From the NCBI GenBank assembly GCA_025351425.1, contig JANXVY010000025.1:1-64000 (forward strand): a DNA stretch of 64,000 nucleotides, in the 5' to 3' direction. Made by a program: the position numbers and the translations under genes. Shown piece by piece: positions 1 to 7,078 of this stretch; position 1 is the first letter of the stretch; each line of letters opens with the position of its first letter. The notes beneath the pieces were generated by a model. It ran no database searches. It was not told the DNA's origin and worked only from the letters and a program-made list of their open reading frames with translations. This DNA is from Hyphomicrobium sp. Its GTDB lineage: Bacteria > Pseudomonadota > Alphaproteobacteria > Rhizobiales > Hyphomicrobiaceae.

Positions 1-449
1 CGGCTGAACCGGATCGCCTCGATCAGTCCATCGACATCCCGGCCGAACTGCTCGTGCACAACCGTGTGCTTCTGGTGCAGCACCAGCTCGCGGATGTCGT
101 CGGGGAGGTCAACGCCACGCGGGAGGGCCGCCCGCTCGATCAAGACCGGGATGACGACGATGCCGCGCTTCAAGGCTGCCGCGATCTCCTCGCGCACGTA
201 GTCGCGGTCACCGGACGCTTGCCGCTGCTTGAACAGCTCCATCCAGCGCGGCCCCATGACCGCCAGGAAAATGTCGGTCTCGGCGAGGGCTTTCTCCAGC
301 TCCTTGTCGAAGCGCTGGCCCGCCATCAGGTTGTCCACGTCCATGAAGACGTTGGACTTGCCGAACGCCGCAGCCAGCCGATCGCGCACACGCGCCGCCG
401 CCGAGCGCTCGTCGTCGCGCCGGTAGTTGATGAAAATCTTGCCCGCCAT
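1..449 (-). CDS. TIR-domain protein, 3' part cut by the window edge
   Basis: Reading the minus strand from ATG at 449 gives an open frame that runs off the window without a stop. The first 149 codons form a TIR domain. It begins with MAGKIFINYRRDD (beta-A, the F-I-N-Y-R-R-D signature), then NVFMDVDNLMAGQRF at about residues 33-47 (BB-loop region), the helix with Glu50/Glu52, and a later strand VVIPVLIE at about 98-105. Bacterial TIR domains are NAD+-consuming enzymes or protein-interaction modules, and in proteins of this layout they usually sit in front of another sensor or effector domain. That part lies outside the window, so the function cannot be decided. The gene lies 74 bp downstream of yacG on the same strand. 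Confidence is high for the domain and low for any role. Confidence 0.85.
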   Translation of the reverse strand, partial: MAGKIFINYRRDDERSAAARVRDRLAAAFGKSNVFMDVDNLMAGQRFDKELEKALAETDIFLAVMGPRWMELFKQRQASGDRDYVREEIAAALKRGIVVIPVLIERAALPRGVDLPDDIRELVLHQKHTVVHEQFGRDVDGLIEAIRFS

Positions 450-523
450 GAACGCCCCGCCGCCAATATGCCGCGAGCATATCCGGGTTCACGCGGTGGG
501 TGAAGGCCGAAGGGGCGCGCTCA

Positions 524-727
524 TCAACGATCGGGGGGGGCAAACGGCGGGTCGCCGTCTTCGTCGTCATCGGCGGAGGCAGCGGGGATCGCGTAGACGC
601 CGCCGAGCCAGCGCGCGAGATCGACATTCGAACAATGGGCGGAACAAAACGGCTTGAAGGCGTCCACCATCGGGCGGCCGCAGATCGAGCACAGCGGTTC
701 GCGCTGGATGGGCGTTATATTGGTCAT
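524..727 (-). CDS. yacG: YacG-type zinc-binding DNA gyrase inhibitor
   Basis: This 67-residue protein has the YacG zinc site, CSICGRP near residue 18 and FCSAHCSNVDLARWL near residue 32, i.e. Cys-x2-Cys and Cys-x3-Cys. It ends in the usual short acidic tail. Escherichia coli YacG binds GyrB and inhibits supercoiling; the same activity is inferred here from family membership only. It lies 82 bp downstream of maf on the minus strand, an arrangement common in alphaproteobacteria. The last codons cross a run of eight G at 533-540, so the exact C-terminus depends on that run being read correctly. Length is normal for the family. Confidence 0.9.
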   Translation of the reverse strand: MTNITPIQREPLCSICGRPMVDAFKPFCSAHCSNVDLARWLGGVYAIPAASADDDEDGDPPFAPPDR

Positions 728-809
728 GCGTTCCTTTGCGCAGCGCTGCGGCGACGGGGACCCGAACGATCCTGACAGGCCGGCAGATGGCCGGATCGCG
801 CTGCGCGGG

Positions 810-1556
810 TCATGATGGGTCTAGCTGGCCGGCCTTGAGCCAGTTGAAATGGATCGGGAAGCCTTCGGCCAGCAGCAGGGCAGTCACTTCCGTCAGCGGC
901 AGGCCGACGACGTTGGTGTAGGAGCCGACGATGCGCTGCACGAACGCGCCGGCGAGGCCCTGGATCGCATAGCCACCCGCCTTGCCGCGCCATTCGCGCG
1001 AGGCGATGTAGGCTTCGATTTCGGGCTTCGTAAGGTGCTTGAACCGCACCCGGGTGTCGACGATCTTCATGCGCACCCGATCGTCCGGCAAGAGCAGGCA
1101 GACGCCCGTCAGCACGCGATGCGCCCGGCCCGACAGGTAGCGCAGCGACTCGGCCGCCTCCTCGATGTGCTCGGGCTTGCCCAGGATCTTGCGGCCCACG
1201 GCCACCACCGTGTCCGCCGCCAGGATGTGGGCGTCTGCGATGTCGCGGTCGTTGGCGATCTGGTCGCGAGCGGCCTGGGCCTTGGCGATGGCGAGCCGCG
1301 TCACCAGCGCGCGCGGCATCTCGGAGCGTAGCGGCGTCTCGTCGATGGATGCCGGACGGTACGCGTCGGGCTCGATGCCGACCTGCGCCAGCAGCGCGAC
1401 GCGGCGGGGGCTCGCGCTCGCCAGCACCAGCTTGGGCCGCGCGTCGATCGGCTGCAGTTTCGCCCGGTCGCGCGCGAGCTCACGCCGCAACGTGTCGCGG
1501 CGCGGGCCATCGGTGCGCGTCAGCCCTGCAAGAAACCCGGATTTCGTCGCCGTCAT
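810..1556 (-). CDS. maf: Maf-family nucleoside triphosphate pyrophosphatase
   Basis: Maf proteins hydrolyse non-canonical or pyrimidine nucleoside triphosphates to monophosphates. The Maf signature LASASPRR is at residues 45-52, followed by [15 protein letters not shown] and the C-terminal [10 protein letters not shown] and [10 protein letters not shown] blocks. The DTVV form resembles the YhdE (dTTP/UTP) branch rather than YceF. The protein has about 40 residues before the usual start of the fold. The start is nevertheless supported: AAGGA lies six bases before the ATG at 1556, so the extension is probably real. It is first in a short minus-strand group with yacG. The infA gene that often precedes maf in this order is absent here. 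Confidence 0.93.
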   Translation of the reverse strand: MTATKSGFLAGLTRTDGPRRDTLRRELARDRAKLQPIDARPKLVLASASPRRVALLAQVGIEPDAYRPASIDETPLRSEMPRALVTRLAIAKAQAARDQIANDRDIADAHILAADTVVAVGRKILGKPEHIEEAAESLRYLSGRAHRVLTGVCLLLPDDRVRMKIVDTRVRFKHLTKPEIEAYIASREWRGKAGGYAIQGLAGAFVQRIVGSYTNVVGLPLTEVTALLLAEGFPIHFNWLKAGQLDPS

Positions 1557-1771
1557 GGTGCATCCTTTGGGTCGGACCTGAGACCGAAGCTGCGGACCGG
1601 TCTGACCTCCTTAACCTTGCTGTGACCATGATTACAACCGGCGACGAAATCAAGACAGGCGCTTGAGTTGCATCGTCCGCGAGCATGGCATTTGCACAAA
1701 ATGCCGAATGAATAAGAAACGCGTTTGCAGCGCTCTCGACGTATACTGGCCAAGTTAAGGGAGTGCTTGCC

Positions 1772-2092
1772 ATGACGATACTCGACGAACGGCGCCAGTT
1801 CGGACGCCGTGCGACCACCGTTCACGCCTTCATCGACGTGGCGGCCCGGCCGGGCGTTGCTTGCGTCGTTCGCAATCTGTCTGAGGGCGGAGCGCTCATC
1901 GAACTGTTCCAGGCGACGGAACTGCCGGGCGCGATCGGCTTGCGTCTGCCCAACACCAAAATCATAATCGACTGCGAGGTCGTCCGTACGACCGGCAACA
2001 AGCTCGGCGTCAGGTTCAAACCCCAGCATGGCAGTATCGGCGCCGAGGCCCGGCGCGCACTCAAATCCGCAGGTGAAACGCTCACCGCCTGA
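1772..2092 (+). CDS. PilZ-domain protein
   Basis: This 106-residue single-domain protein has the two PilZ c-di-GMP binding elements: the Arg-rich ERRQFGRR at the N-terminus (R-x3-R) and NLSEGG (N/D-x-S-x2-G) about 35 residues later, then a beta-barrel-like remainder. Free-standing PilZ proteins are c-di-GMP receptors that act on motility, envelope or polysaccharide targets; the target here is unknown. An in-frame GTG at 1763 would add three residues, but GGGAG at 1759-1763 is correctly spaced for the ATG at 1772, so that start is used. Its 3' end overlaps that of soxA by 11 bp, tail to tail. Confidence 0.85.
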   Translation: MTILDERRQFGRRATTVHAFIDVAARPGVACVVRNLSEGGALIELFQATELPGAIGLRLPNTKIIIDCEVVRTTGNKLGVRFKPQHGSIGAEARRALKSAGETLTA

Positions 2093-2867
2093 GGGCTGGC
2101 GTTTCAATCGGAAGCCCGGCCGCGCGGGACGCGAGATACAGCTCCAACGCGAGATACTCGGGCGCGCCCTGATCGAATTGGATGGCGCGGACGCCCAGCT
2201 GACAGGCCCGCAGGCGGCGATGGAGCGAGCCCATCCCCTGCCATTCGAGCCTGTAGACCGGGTACCCGGTACCGACCCCGCTCGAGATCGTGTCGCCCCG
2301 CAGCTTGTGGCCGGCCTTGGCTTCATGGCATTGCGCGCAGGCGAGATTGAGCTGACCTTGCCGCTCGTTCCAGAGCTTCCGTCCGGCTTCCACGTAGGGC
2401 TGTGCGGGTCCGCCGGTCGCTACGTTGACCGGCAGCCCGCGGGATTGGTACGCAATGAACGCCGTGAGGCCCAGAAGCTCGTTGCTCTCGTAGGCGAGCG
2501 CTTGCGCCTGCTGGCGCGTGGTGCGGCATTGGTTGATACGGCCCTCGAGATTGAGCAGACGGTTGCTCGTGGCATCGACGGCGGGGTAGCGGGCCGCCAC
2601 GCCGCGCATGGATGCTTCCGCTTCGCCATGGCAATCGGCGCACGCCTTGCCGGCCACGCCCTGGGCCTGACGCCACAACGCCGCGCCTTGATCGACCCAC
2701 AGCATCCCGCGGTTACGGGCGAGGTCGGCCTGCTCGGCTTTCATGCCGGTTGAAAGATACTCGGTCGCCGGGTGCAGCGATGGGCTCGCTTCTTCGGCAA
2801 GCCCGGGACTGCTCCTCCAAACAGCGAGCGCCAGCCCGATTGCCAAGCCGGTTCGCCAGCCTTTCAT
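2082..2867 (-). CDS. soxA: SoxA, c-type cytochrome subunit of the SoxAX complex
   Basis: SoxAX couples thiosulfate oxidatively to the cysteine of SoxY in the periplasm. This 261-residue protein starts with a Sec-type signal peptide (hydrophobic stretch to about residue 24, ending near GLAEE). It has two haem motifs, CADCH at 76-80 and CAQCH at 177-181, so it is the di-haem type. Cys222 in RACQLG matches the conserved cysteine that ligates the active-site haem as a persulfide. The ATG overlaps the soxZ stop as ATGA, so the gene is translationally coupled and last in the ior-sox operon. No soxB follows; the next gene is the convergent PilZ. Confidence 0.95.
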   Translation of the reverse strand: MKGWRTGLAIGLALAVWRSSPGLAEEASPSLHPATEYLSTGMKAEQADLARNRGMLWVDQGAALWRQAQGVAGKACADCHGEAEASMRGVAARYPAVDATSNRLLNLEGRINQCRTTRQQAQALAYESNELLGLTAFIAYQSRGLPVNVATGGPAQPYVEAGRKLWNERQGQLNLACAQCHEAKAGHKLRGDTISSGVGTGYPVYRLEWQGMGSLHRRLRACQLGVRAIQFDQGAPEYLALELYLASRAAGLPIETPALRR

Positions 2868-3181
2868 GGCACCCTCAGCGTGCGCGCCGCTGTCGTAACC
2901 TCCGACTTGTCATCGGTCCAGGTGAAGACGATGTCGCCGGTCACGGTCGCGACCGTCGTGAACGCCACGTAGGGGTTGGCCGCGATACCGGGCATGAAGT
3001 CGGCGCGGAAGATCTCGGCTCCATCATAGGTGACGGTCAGGGTATGGATAATATCGCGCGGCTCCGTGTTTGCGCCGGCAGCCGTATGGCCGGTCACCAT
3101 CGGGTGCTGGATCAGCGCCTTGATCTCGACGATCTCTCCCACCTTCGCCGTTTCCGGCACGACAATCCGGGCTGGACGCAT
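2864..3181 (-). CDS. soxZ: SoxZ, subunit of the SoxYZ sulfur carrier
   Basis: SoxZ forms the scaffold half of the SoxYZ heterodimer on which sulfur intermediates are carried. The 105-residue frame from ATG at 3181 begins MRPARIVVPETAKVGEIVEI and contains QHPMVTGH, EIFRADFMPGIAANPY and FTWTDDKS, all typical of the SoxZ immunoglobulin-like fold. A longer frame extends to 3259, but its extra residues read through the soxY tail and lack family character. AAAGGA lies just upstream of 3181, so the shorter form is chosen. SoxZ has no signal peptide, as usual; it is carried out with SoxY. Confidence 0.95.
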   Translation of the reverse strand: MRPARIVVPETAKVGEIVEIKALIQHPMVTGHTAAGANTEPRDIIHTLTVTYDGAEIFRADFMPGIAANPYVAFTTVATVTGDIVFTWTDDKSEVTTAARTLRVP

Positions 3182-3201
3182 GTTCAAGTGTCCTTTCAGG
3201 C

Positions 3202-3681
3202 TCAGCCGCCATCGATGCAGGCGGCGATCAGAACGACGGATTCCGCCTGCGCCTCCCACAGCGAGCCGTCGCTCATTTCCGCGATGGCGTGCACATTCTG
3301 CGTTGTCGCCAGCCGCACCGAGGTCGAAACAAAGGCGCGGCCCGCGCGTGGCGTCAGGTGGAACCGGCCGATGGTCGCGATGGGGTTTTGTTCCGACAGG
3401 ATATGGATCGTCCTGACGTGATCGGCGGCCGTCATCGGGCTTGCGACGTCGATCTTGAGGGTCACGGAGTTGCCGTTCTCGGCAAGCCTGGGAAGGTCGA
3501 GCGTCACGCGCGCCGTCCTGATCTCGCGGCCGTTCGCGAGCACCGTGCGCGCCTGCAGGTACAGTGCCGAGGGCGGTTTCATCGACGGGTCGCTTTCGGC
3601 GGCGCGCACCGTTACGGGCGCGAGCAGCGAAGCGGCCAACGTGGCCAGGGCCTGGCGGCGATCCACTCTTACCAGCGTCAT
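3202..3681 (-). CDS. soxY: SoxY, covalent sulfur carrier, with altered C-terminal arm
   Basis: SoxY carries sulfur intermediates on a cysteine at its flexible C-terminus. The 159-residue frame starts at ATG 3681, with AGGAGA upstream and an ATGA overlap with the soxX stop. The N-terminus has a twin-arginine-like signal (VDRRQALATLAASLL). The fold matches SoxY through RTVLANGREI and TIGRFHLTPRAGRA. The tail ends in AACIDGG, whereas characterised SoxY proteins end in GGCGG. The cysteine is present but the glycines before it are alanines and two residues (Ile-Asp) are inserted after it. The alteration could change arm flexibility or partner choice; that is inference. Confidence 0.92.
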   Translation of the reverse strand: MTLVRVDRRQALATLAASLLAPVTVRAAESDPSMKPPSALYLQARTVLANGREIRTARVTLDLPRLAENGNSVTLKIDVASPMTAADHVRTIHILSEQNPIATIGRFHLTPRAGRAFVSTSVRLATTQNVHAIAEMSDGSLWEAQAESVVLIAACIDGG

Positions 3682-4205
3682 GGTCTCTCCTGGTCCTTCA
3701 GCGTCGCGAGCCACGCCACCACATCCTCGATCTGCTGGGCGTTCAGCACCGGCTTGCCTTGGAAAGGCGCGGCCACGCGGGTCAGGTTGTCCACCCGGTA
3801 GTAGGGCGGCATCAGGGTGGCGCGATCGAGACGGCTCTGATCGACGAGGCGCTGCCGGATCTGGGCTGCCGTCAACCGCCCCCCTACGCCTGCGAGATCA
3901 GGTCCCAATTCGCCCTGAAACGGTTCAGAGGCCACCGGCACCTTGTGGCAGATCAAACAATTTCCGCCGGTGCGGTCGAGCACAATGACCCGCCCGCGCT
4001 CGGCGTCACCCGGCAACCCATCAAGAGCCAGCGGTATCGCATCACCCACAATCTCAAACGGTGCCAATTGTTCCGCTGCCGCCGTTTTGAGAGCGCCCGG
4101 CAACAGCAAGCCGCCGAGCAAGACCCCGACCGCAAGCGTGCGCCTTTTGTTGGCGCAAGCTGCGGCGGGAACGGCCACGGAGTAGCTTTTACGTGCGGCT
4201 CGCAT
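3678..4205 (-). CDS. soxX: SoxX, mono-haem c-type cytochrome of SoxAX
   Basis: SoxX accepts electrons from the SoxA active site. The 175-residue frame from ATG at 4205 has an unusually long N-region before a signal-like hydrophobic segment (about residues 22-44, ending in AAAEQ). It has a haem motif CLICH at 83-87 and Met132 in ATLMPPY as the likely axial ligand. A longer open frame reaches 4328 but only as the antisense-like overlap with iorB. The ATG at 4205 overlaps the iorB stop (TGATG), which fixes translation coupling. Its position directly behind the molybdenum hydroxylase is unusual. Confidence 0.93.
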   Translation of the reverse strand: MRAARKSYSVAVPAAACANKRRTLAVGVLLGGLLLPGALKTAAAEQLAPFEIVGDAIPLALDGLPGDAERGRVIVLDRTGGNCLICHKVPVASEPFQGELGPDLAGVGGRLTAAQIRQRLVDQSRLDRATLMPPYYRVDNLTRVAAPFQGKPVLNAQQIEDVVAWLATLKDQERP

Positions 4206-6418
4206 CAAGCTTTCAGATTCTGATCCTTGACCGGCAATTGACGGATGCGCTTGCCGGTCGCGTTGGCGATCGCGTTCAGCACAGCGGGCGGGGCGACCGC
4301 GATCGTCGGCTCGCCCACGCCCCCCCACCAGCCGCCCGACGGCATCACGATGGTTTCGACCTTGGGCATTTCTGCCAACCGTAGCGGCTGGTAGGTGTCG
4401 AAGTTGGTCTGCTCGACCCGTCCATCCTTGATGGTGATTTCCTGATTGAGCGCTGCGCCCAGCCCGTAAACAAACGAGCCTTCGACCTGCATCGCGATCT
4501 GCTGCGGGTTCACGCCGTAGCCCGGGTCGGTCGCGGCCACGATCCGATGGACCTTCAGCTTGCCCTTGGTGCTGACCGAAACCTCGGCCAGCGCCGCCGT
4601 ATAGCTGCCGTACGAGCGCACGACTGCCAACCCGCGGCCCATGACGCCATCCGTCATCGGCTTGCCCCAGCCGCCCTTTTCGGCGACGGCATCGAGCACC
4701 GCGCGGGCCTTGGGCTGGTTGCCCAGCAGACGGCGCCGGAACTCGAGAGCGTCGACCTTGGCGGCCGCGGCCAGCTCATCGATGAAGCTTTCGACGTAGA
4801 TCGCGATCTGGTTGACGTTCACGCCGCGCCAGAAGCCTGGCGGAACGTGCGGGTTGCGCATCGCATGATCGACCAGCAAGTTCGGGAACGCATAGACGGT
4901 GCCATGCTCGTTGGCCGTCGGCTTTTCCGGATCATCCTTGGCGATGCCTTGGAACACGGCCGGGTCCATACCGTTGACCAGACCTTCCGGCCGTACGCTC
5001 TTCAAAATCGACTGTCCGGAAATACGCATGCGGAAGGCGGTCAGGTTACCCTTGTCATCCAGCGCGCCGGTCAGCTTGGCCATCGTCACCGGGTGATACC
5101 GGCCTTGCGCCATGTCCTCTTCGCGGCTCCACACCAGCTTCACCGGAACGCCCGGCATCTGCTTGGCGATCCGCACCGCCTGGGTCACATAGTCCTGGAA
5201 CGCCCCGCGCCGGCCGAAGCCGCCGCCCAAGTGAACCTTGATGATGTCGCACTTGTCCTGGGGAAGTTCGGCTGCGGAGGCCGCTGCGGCGAGCGAGGCT
5301 TCTCCGTTCTGCGTCGGGCACCAGACCCGGCACTTATCTGCGGTCCAGAGTGCGGTCGCATTCATCGGCTCGAGCGTCGCATGGTTCTGGTGGGGCGTGC
5401 TGTAGATCGCCTCCACTTTGACCGCCGCGGACTCGATCGCTGCCAGCGCGTCGCCGTTCTTGTTGCCGACGAACACGTCCTTGTCGGATATCAGTCCCTC
5501 GCGCAGCACCTCGGCGAACTTCGCAGTCGACGCCGACTTATTGGGACCTTCATCCCAAACGATGGGCAGCGCATCGAGCGCGGTCTTGGCCTGCCACCAG
5601 GTGTCGGCGACGACAGCCACGCCCGTTTCGCCAACCTTGACCACCGCCTTCACCCCGGGCATCGCCTTTACCTTGGCGTCGTCCATCGATGCCAGTTTGC
5701 CGCCGAACACCGGGCATTCCTTGACCGCCGCGTTGAGCATGCCGGGCAGCTTCAGGTCGATTCCGTAGACCTGCTTGCCGGTCACCTTGTCGGCCGTGTC
5801 CAGGCGCGGCACGGATTTGCCGATGATCTTCCAATCCTTCGGGTCTTTGAGCTTGATGTCCTTGGGCGGCTCGATCTTGGACGCCGCTGCAGCCATTGCG
5901 CCGTAGGTCGCCGTCTTGCCGCTCGCCTTGTGGGACAGCACGCTGTTGGCCGCCATGATCTCGGAGGCCGGCACGCCCCATTCCGCGGCCGCCGCGGCTT
6001 TGAGCATTTCGCGTGCCGCCGCGCCGCCCTTGCGGACGTAGTCGTGCGACGTGCGGATGCCGCGCGAGCCGCCGGTGCCGAAATCGCCCCAGACGCGGTT
6101 GCGCGCGAGGCTCTGGCCGGGGGTTGGATATTCCGTCGTGACCTTGGACCAGTCGCATTCAAGTTCCTCGGCCACCAACTGGGCGAGGCCTGTCAGGGTC
6201 CCCTGACCCATCTCGGAACGCGCGATGCGCACGACCACCGTATCGTCGGGCTTGATCACAACCCAGGCGTTGATCTCGGGGGCAGCTGCTGCACTTTCAG
6301 CACTTTCAGCCGCGGCACTCCCGGCCAGGAACGGCACGTGGAAGCCAAGGGTCATGCCGCCGGCTACGGCTGCGGAGGTGGCCAGGAACGTGCGGCGGGA
6401 AACGGTAGCTTTCGTCAT
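4205..6418 (-). CDS. iorB: Molybdopterin-binding large subunit of a periplasmic aldehyde/isoquinoline 1-oxidoreductase-type hydroxylase
   Basis: This 737-residue protein of the xanthine oxidase family is the IorB type, in which the molybdenum cytosine dinucleotide subunit has its own Tat signal. The N-terminus is MTKATVSRRTFLATSAA, a clear twin-arginine motif, so the enzyme is periplasmic. Family blocks include RSEMGQG, VHLGGGFGRRG, GFWRGV and GVGEP, with Glu703 in GVGEP as the predicted catalytic base. The start at 6418 has GGGAGGA upstream; a frame up to 6499 overlaps iorA and is rejected. The substrate cannot be read from sequence. It lies between iorA and soxX, with no FAD subunit and no separate tri-haem cytochrome gene, so electrons may leave to periplasmic cytochromes such as SoxAX (inference). 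Confidence 0.93.
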   Translation of the reverse strand: MTKATVSRRTFLATSAAVAGGMTLGFHVPFLAGSAAAESAESAAAAPEINAWVVIKPDDTVVVRIARSEMGQGTLTGLAQLVAEELECDWSKVTTEYPTPGQSLARNRVWGDFGTGGSRGIRTSHDYVRKGGAAAREMLKAAAAAEWGVPASEIMAANSVLSHKASGKTATYGAMAAAASKIEPPKDIKLKDPKDWKIIGKSVPRLDTADKVTGKQVYGIDLKLPGMLNAAVKECPVFGGKLASMDDAKVKAMPGVKAVVKVGETGVAVVADTWWQAKTALDALPIVWDEGPNKSASTAKFAEVLREGLISDKDVFVGNKNGDALAAIESAAVKVEAIYSTPHQNHATLEPMNATALWTADKCRVWCPTQNGEASLAAAASAAELPQDKCDIIKVHLGGGFGRRGAFQDYVTQAVRIAKQMPGVPVKLVWSREEDMAQGRYHPVTMAKLTGALDDKGNLTAFRMRISGQSILKSVRPEGLVNGMDPAVFQGIAKDDPEKPTANEHGTVYAFPNLLVDHAMRNPHVPPGFWRGVNVNQIAIYVESFIDELAAAAKVDALEFRRRLLGNQPKARAVLDAVAEKGGWGKPMTDGVMGRGLAVVRSYGSYTAALAEVSVSTKGKLKVHRIVAATDPGYGVNPQQIAMQVEGSFVYGLGAALNQEITIKDGRVEQTNFDTYQPLRLAEMPKVETIVMPSGGWWGGVGEPTIAVAPPAVLNAIANATGKRIRQLPVKDQNLKA

Positions 6419-6435
6419 CTGCGTGTCCTCCCAAA

Positions 6436-6894
6436 TCAGGTTTTCGACGTGCCGGCCGCCGCGTGGATCGCAGCCTTGACGCGCAGATAGGTGCCGCAAC
6501 GGCAGATGTTCGACATGGCTTCATCGATGTCGGCATCGGTGGGTTTGGGCTTGTCTTTCAAAAGAGCTGCTGCCGCCATGATCATGCCGGTCTGGCAATA
6601 GCCGCATTGCGGCACATCCATCTCCAGCCAGGCCTTCTGGATGGGATGGGACCCATCGGGCGACAATCCTTCGATGGTGACGATCTTCTGCTCGGGTTTC
6701 ACGGATCCGAGCGTCACGGCGCACGAGCGCGTGGCGACGCCATCGATATGAACCGTGCAGGCGCCGCACTGGGCGATGCCGCAGCCGTACTTCGTGCCGG
6801 TCATGCCGAGTTGTTCGCGCAGCACCCAGAGCAGCGGCGTGTTCTCGTCCGCCGCCACGTCAAGGGTTGCCCCGTTCACGGTCAATTTCGCCAT
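6436..6894 (-). CDS. iorA: [2Fe-2S] small subunit of the IorAB-type molybdenum hydroxylase
   Basis: This 152-residue protein binds two [2Fe-2S] clusters. The plant-type ferredoxin site uses Cys38, Cys43, Cys46 and Cys58 ([15 protein letters not shown]), and the second site uses Cys97, Cys100, Cys131 and Cys133 (QCGYCQTG and ICRCGTY). It passes electrons from the molybdenum site of IorB. It has no signal peptide and is expected to be exported folded with IorB through Tat. A TTG at 6900 would add two residues; GGAG nine bases before ATG 6894 supports the ATG. First gene of the six-gene ior-sox operon, preceded by a tandem repeat at 6914-6943. Confidence 0.94.
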   Translation of the reverse strand: MAKLTVNGATLDVAADENTPLLWVLREQLGMTGTKYGCGIAQCGACTVHIDGVATRSCAVTLGSVKPEQKIVTIEGLSPDGSHPIQKAWLEMDVPQCGYCQTGMIMAAAALLKDKPKPTDADIDEAMSNICRCGTYLRVKAAIHAAAGTSKT

Positions 6895-6913
6895 CGGCAA
6901 ACACTCCGTTGCA

Positions 6914-6943
6914 ATTTGGTATGGTCAATTTTGGTGTGGTCAA
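6914..6943 (-). promoter_or_regulatory. Tandem 15-bp direct repeat at the ior-sox promoter
   Basis: Read on the minus strand, two adjacent 15-base units begin TTGACCACACC and TTGACCATACC and agree at 13 of 15 positions. They end 19 bases before the iorA start codon. Each begins with TTGACC, a -35-like hexamer, and the first has a weak -10-like TACCAA 16 bases further on, so the repeat overlaps the likely promoter. Two head-to-tail units suggest binding of a regulator as a direct-repeat dimer. The regulator is not encoded next door and the promoter assignment is inference. Confidence 0.45.
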
Positions 6944-7078
6944 GTGAGCGCAAGTACGTCGCTATCCTAGATCGCCCGATCCAGGGTTGCCATTCAATAG
7001 TTCTTGCCCGACTCGTGTGACGGCATGAAGAGCGCGGGGCCGTCACTTTTGCCTGAAGCACGCCATGATTCGCCACTG

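Noticed and set aside
533-540. Run of eight G as a phase-variable tract in yacG
   Set aside because: It affects only the last few residues outside the zinc site, so a switch would have little effect; kept only as a note on C-terminus certainty.
1553-2326. Minus-strand frame of 257 codons over the PilZ gene
   Set aside because: Low-complexity Arg/Ser/Ala shadow; the plus strand has the PilZ motifs and a good ribosome-binding site.
4547-6490. Long plus-strand open frame of 647 codons
   Set aside because: Exact antisense of iorB; the minus strand has full family motifs, and the plus reading is an Arg/His-rich GC-driven shadow.
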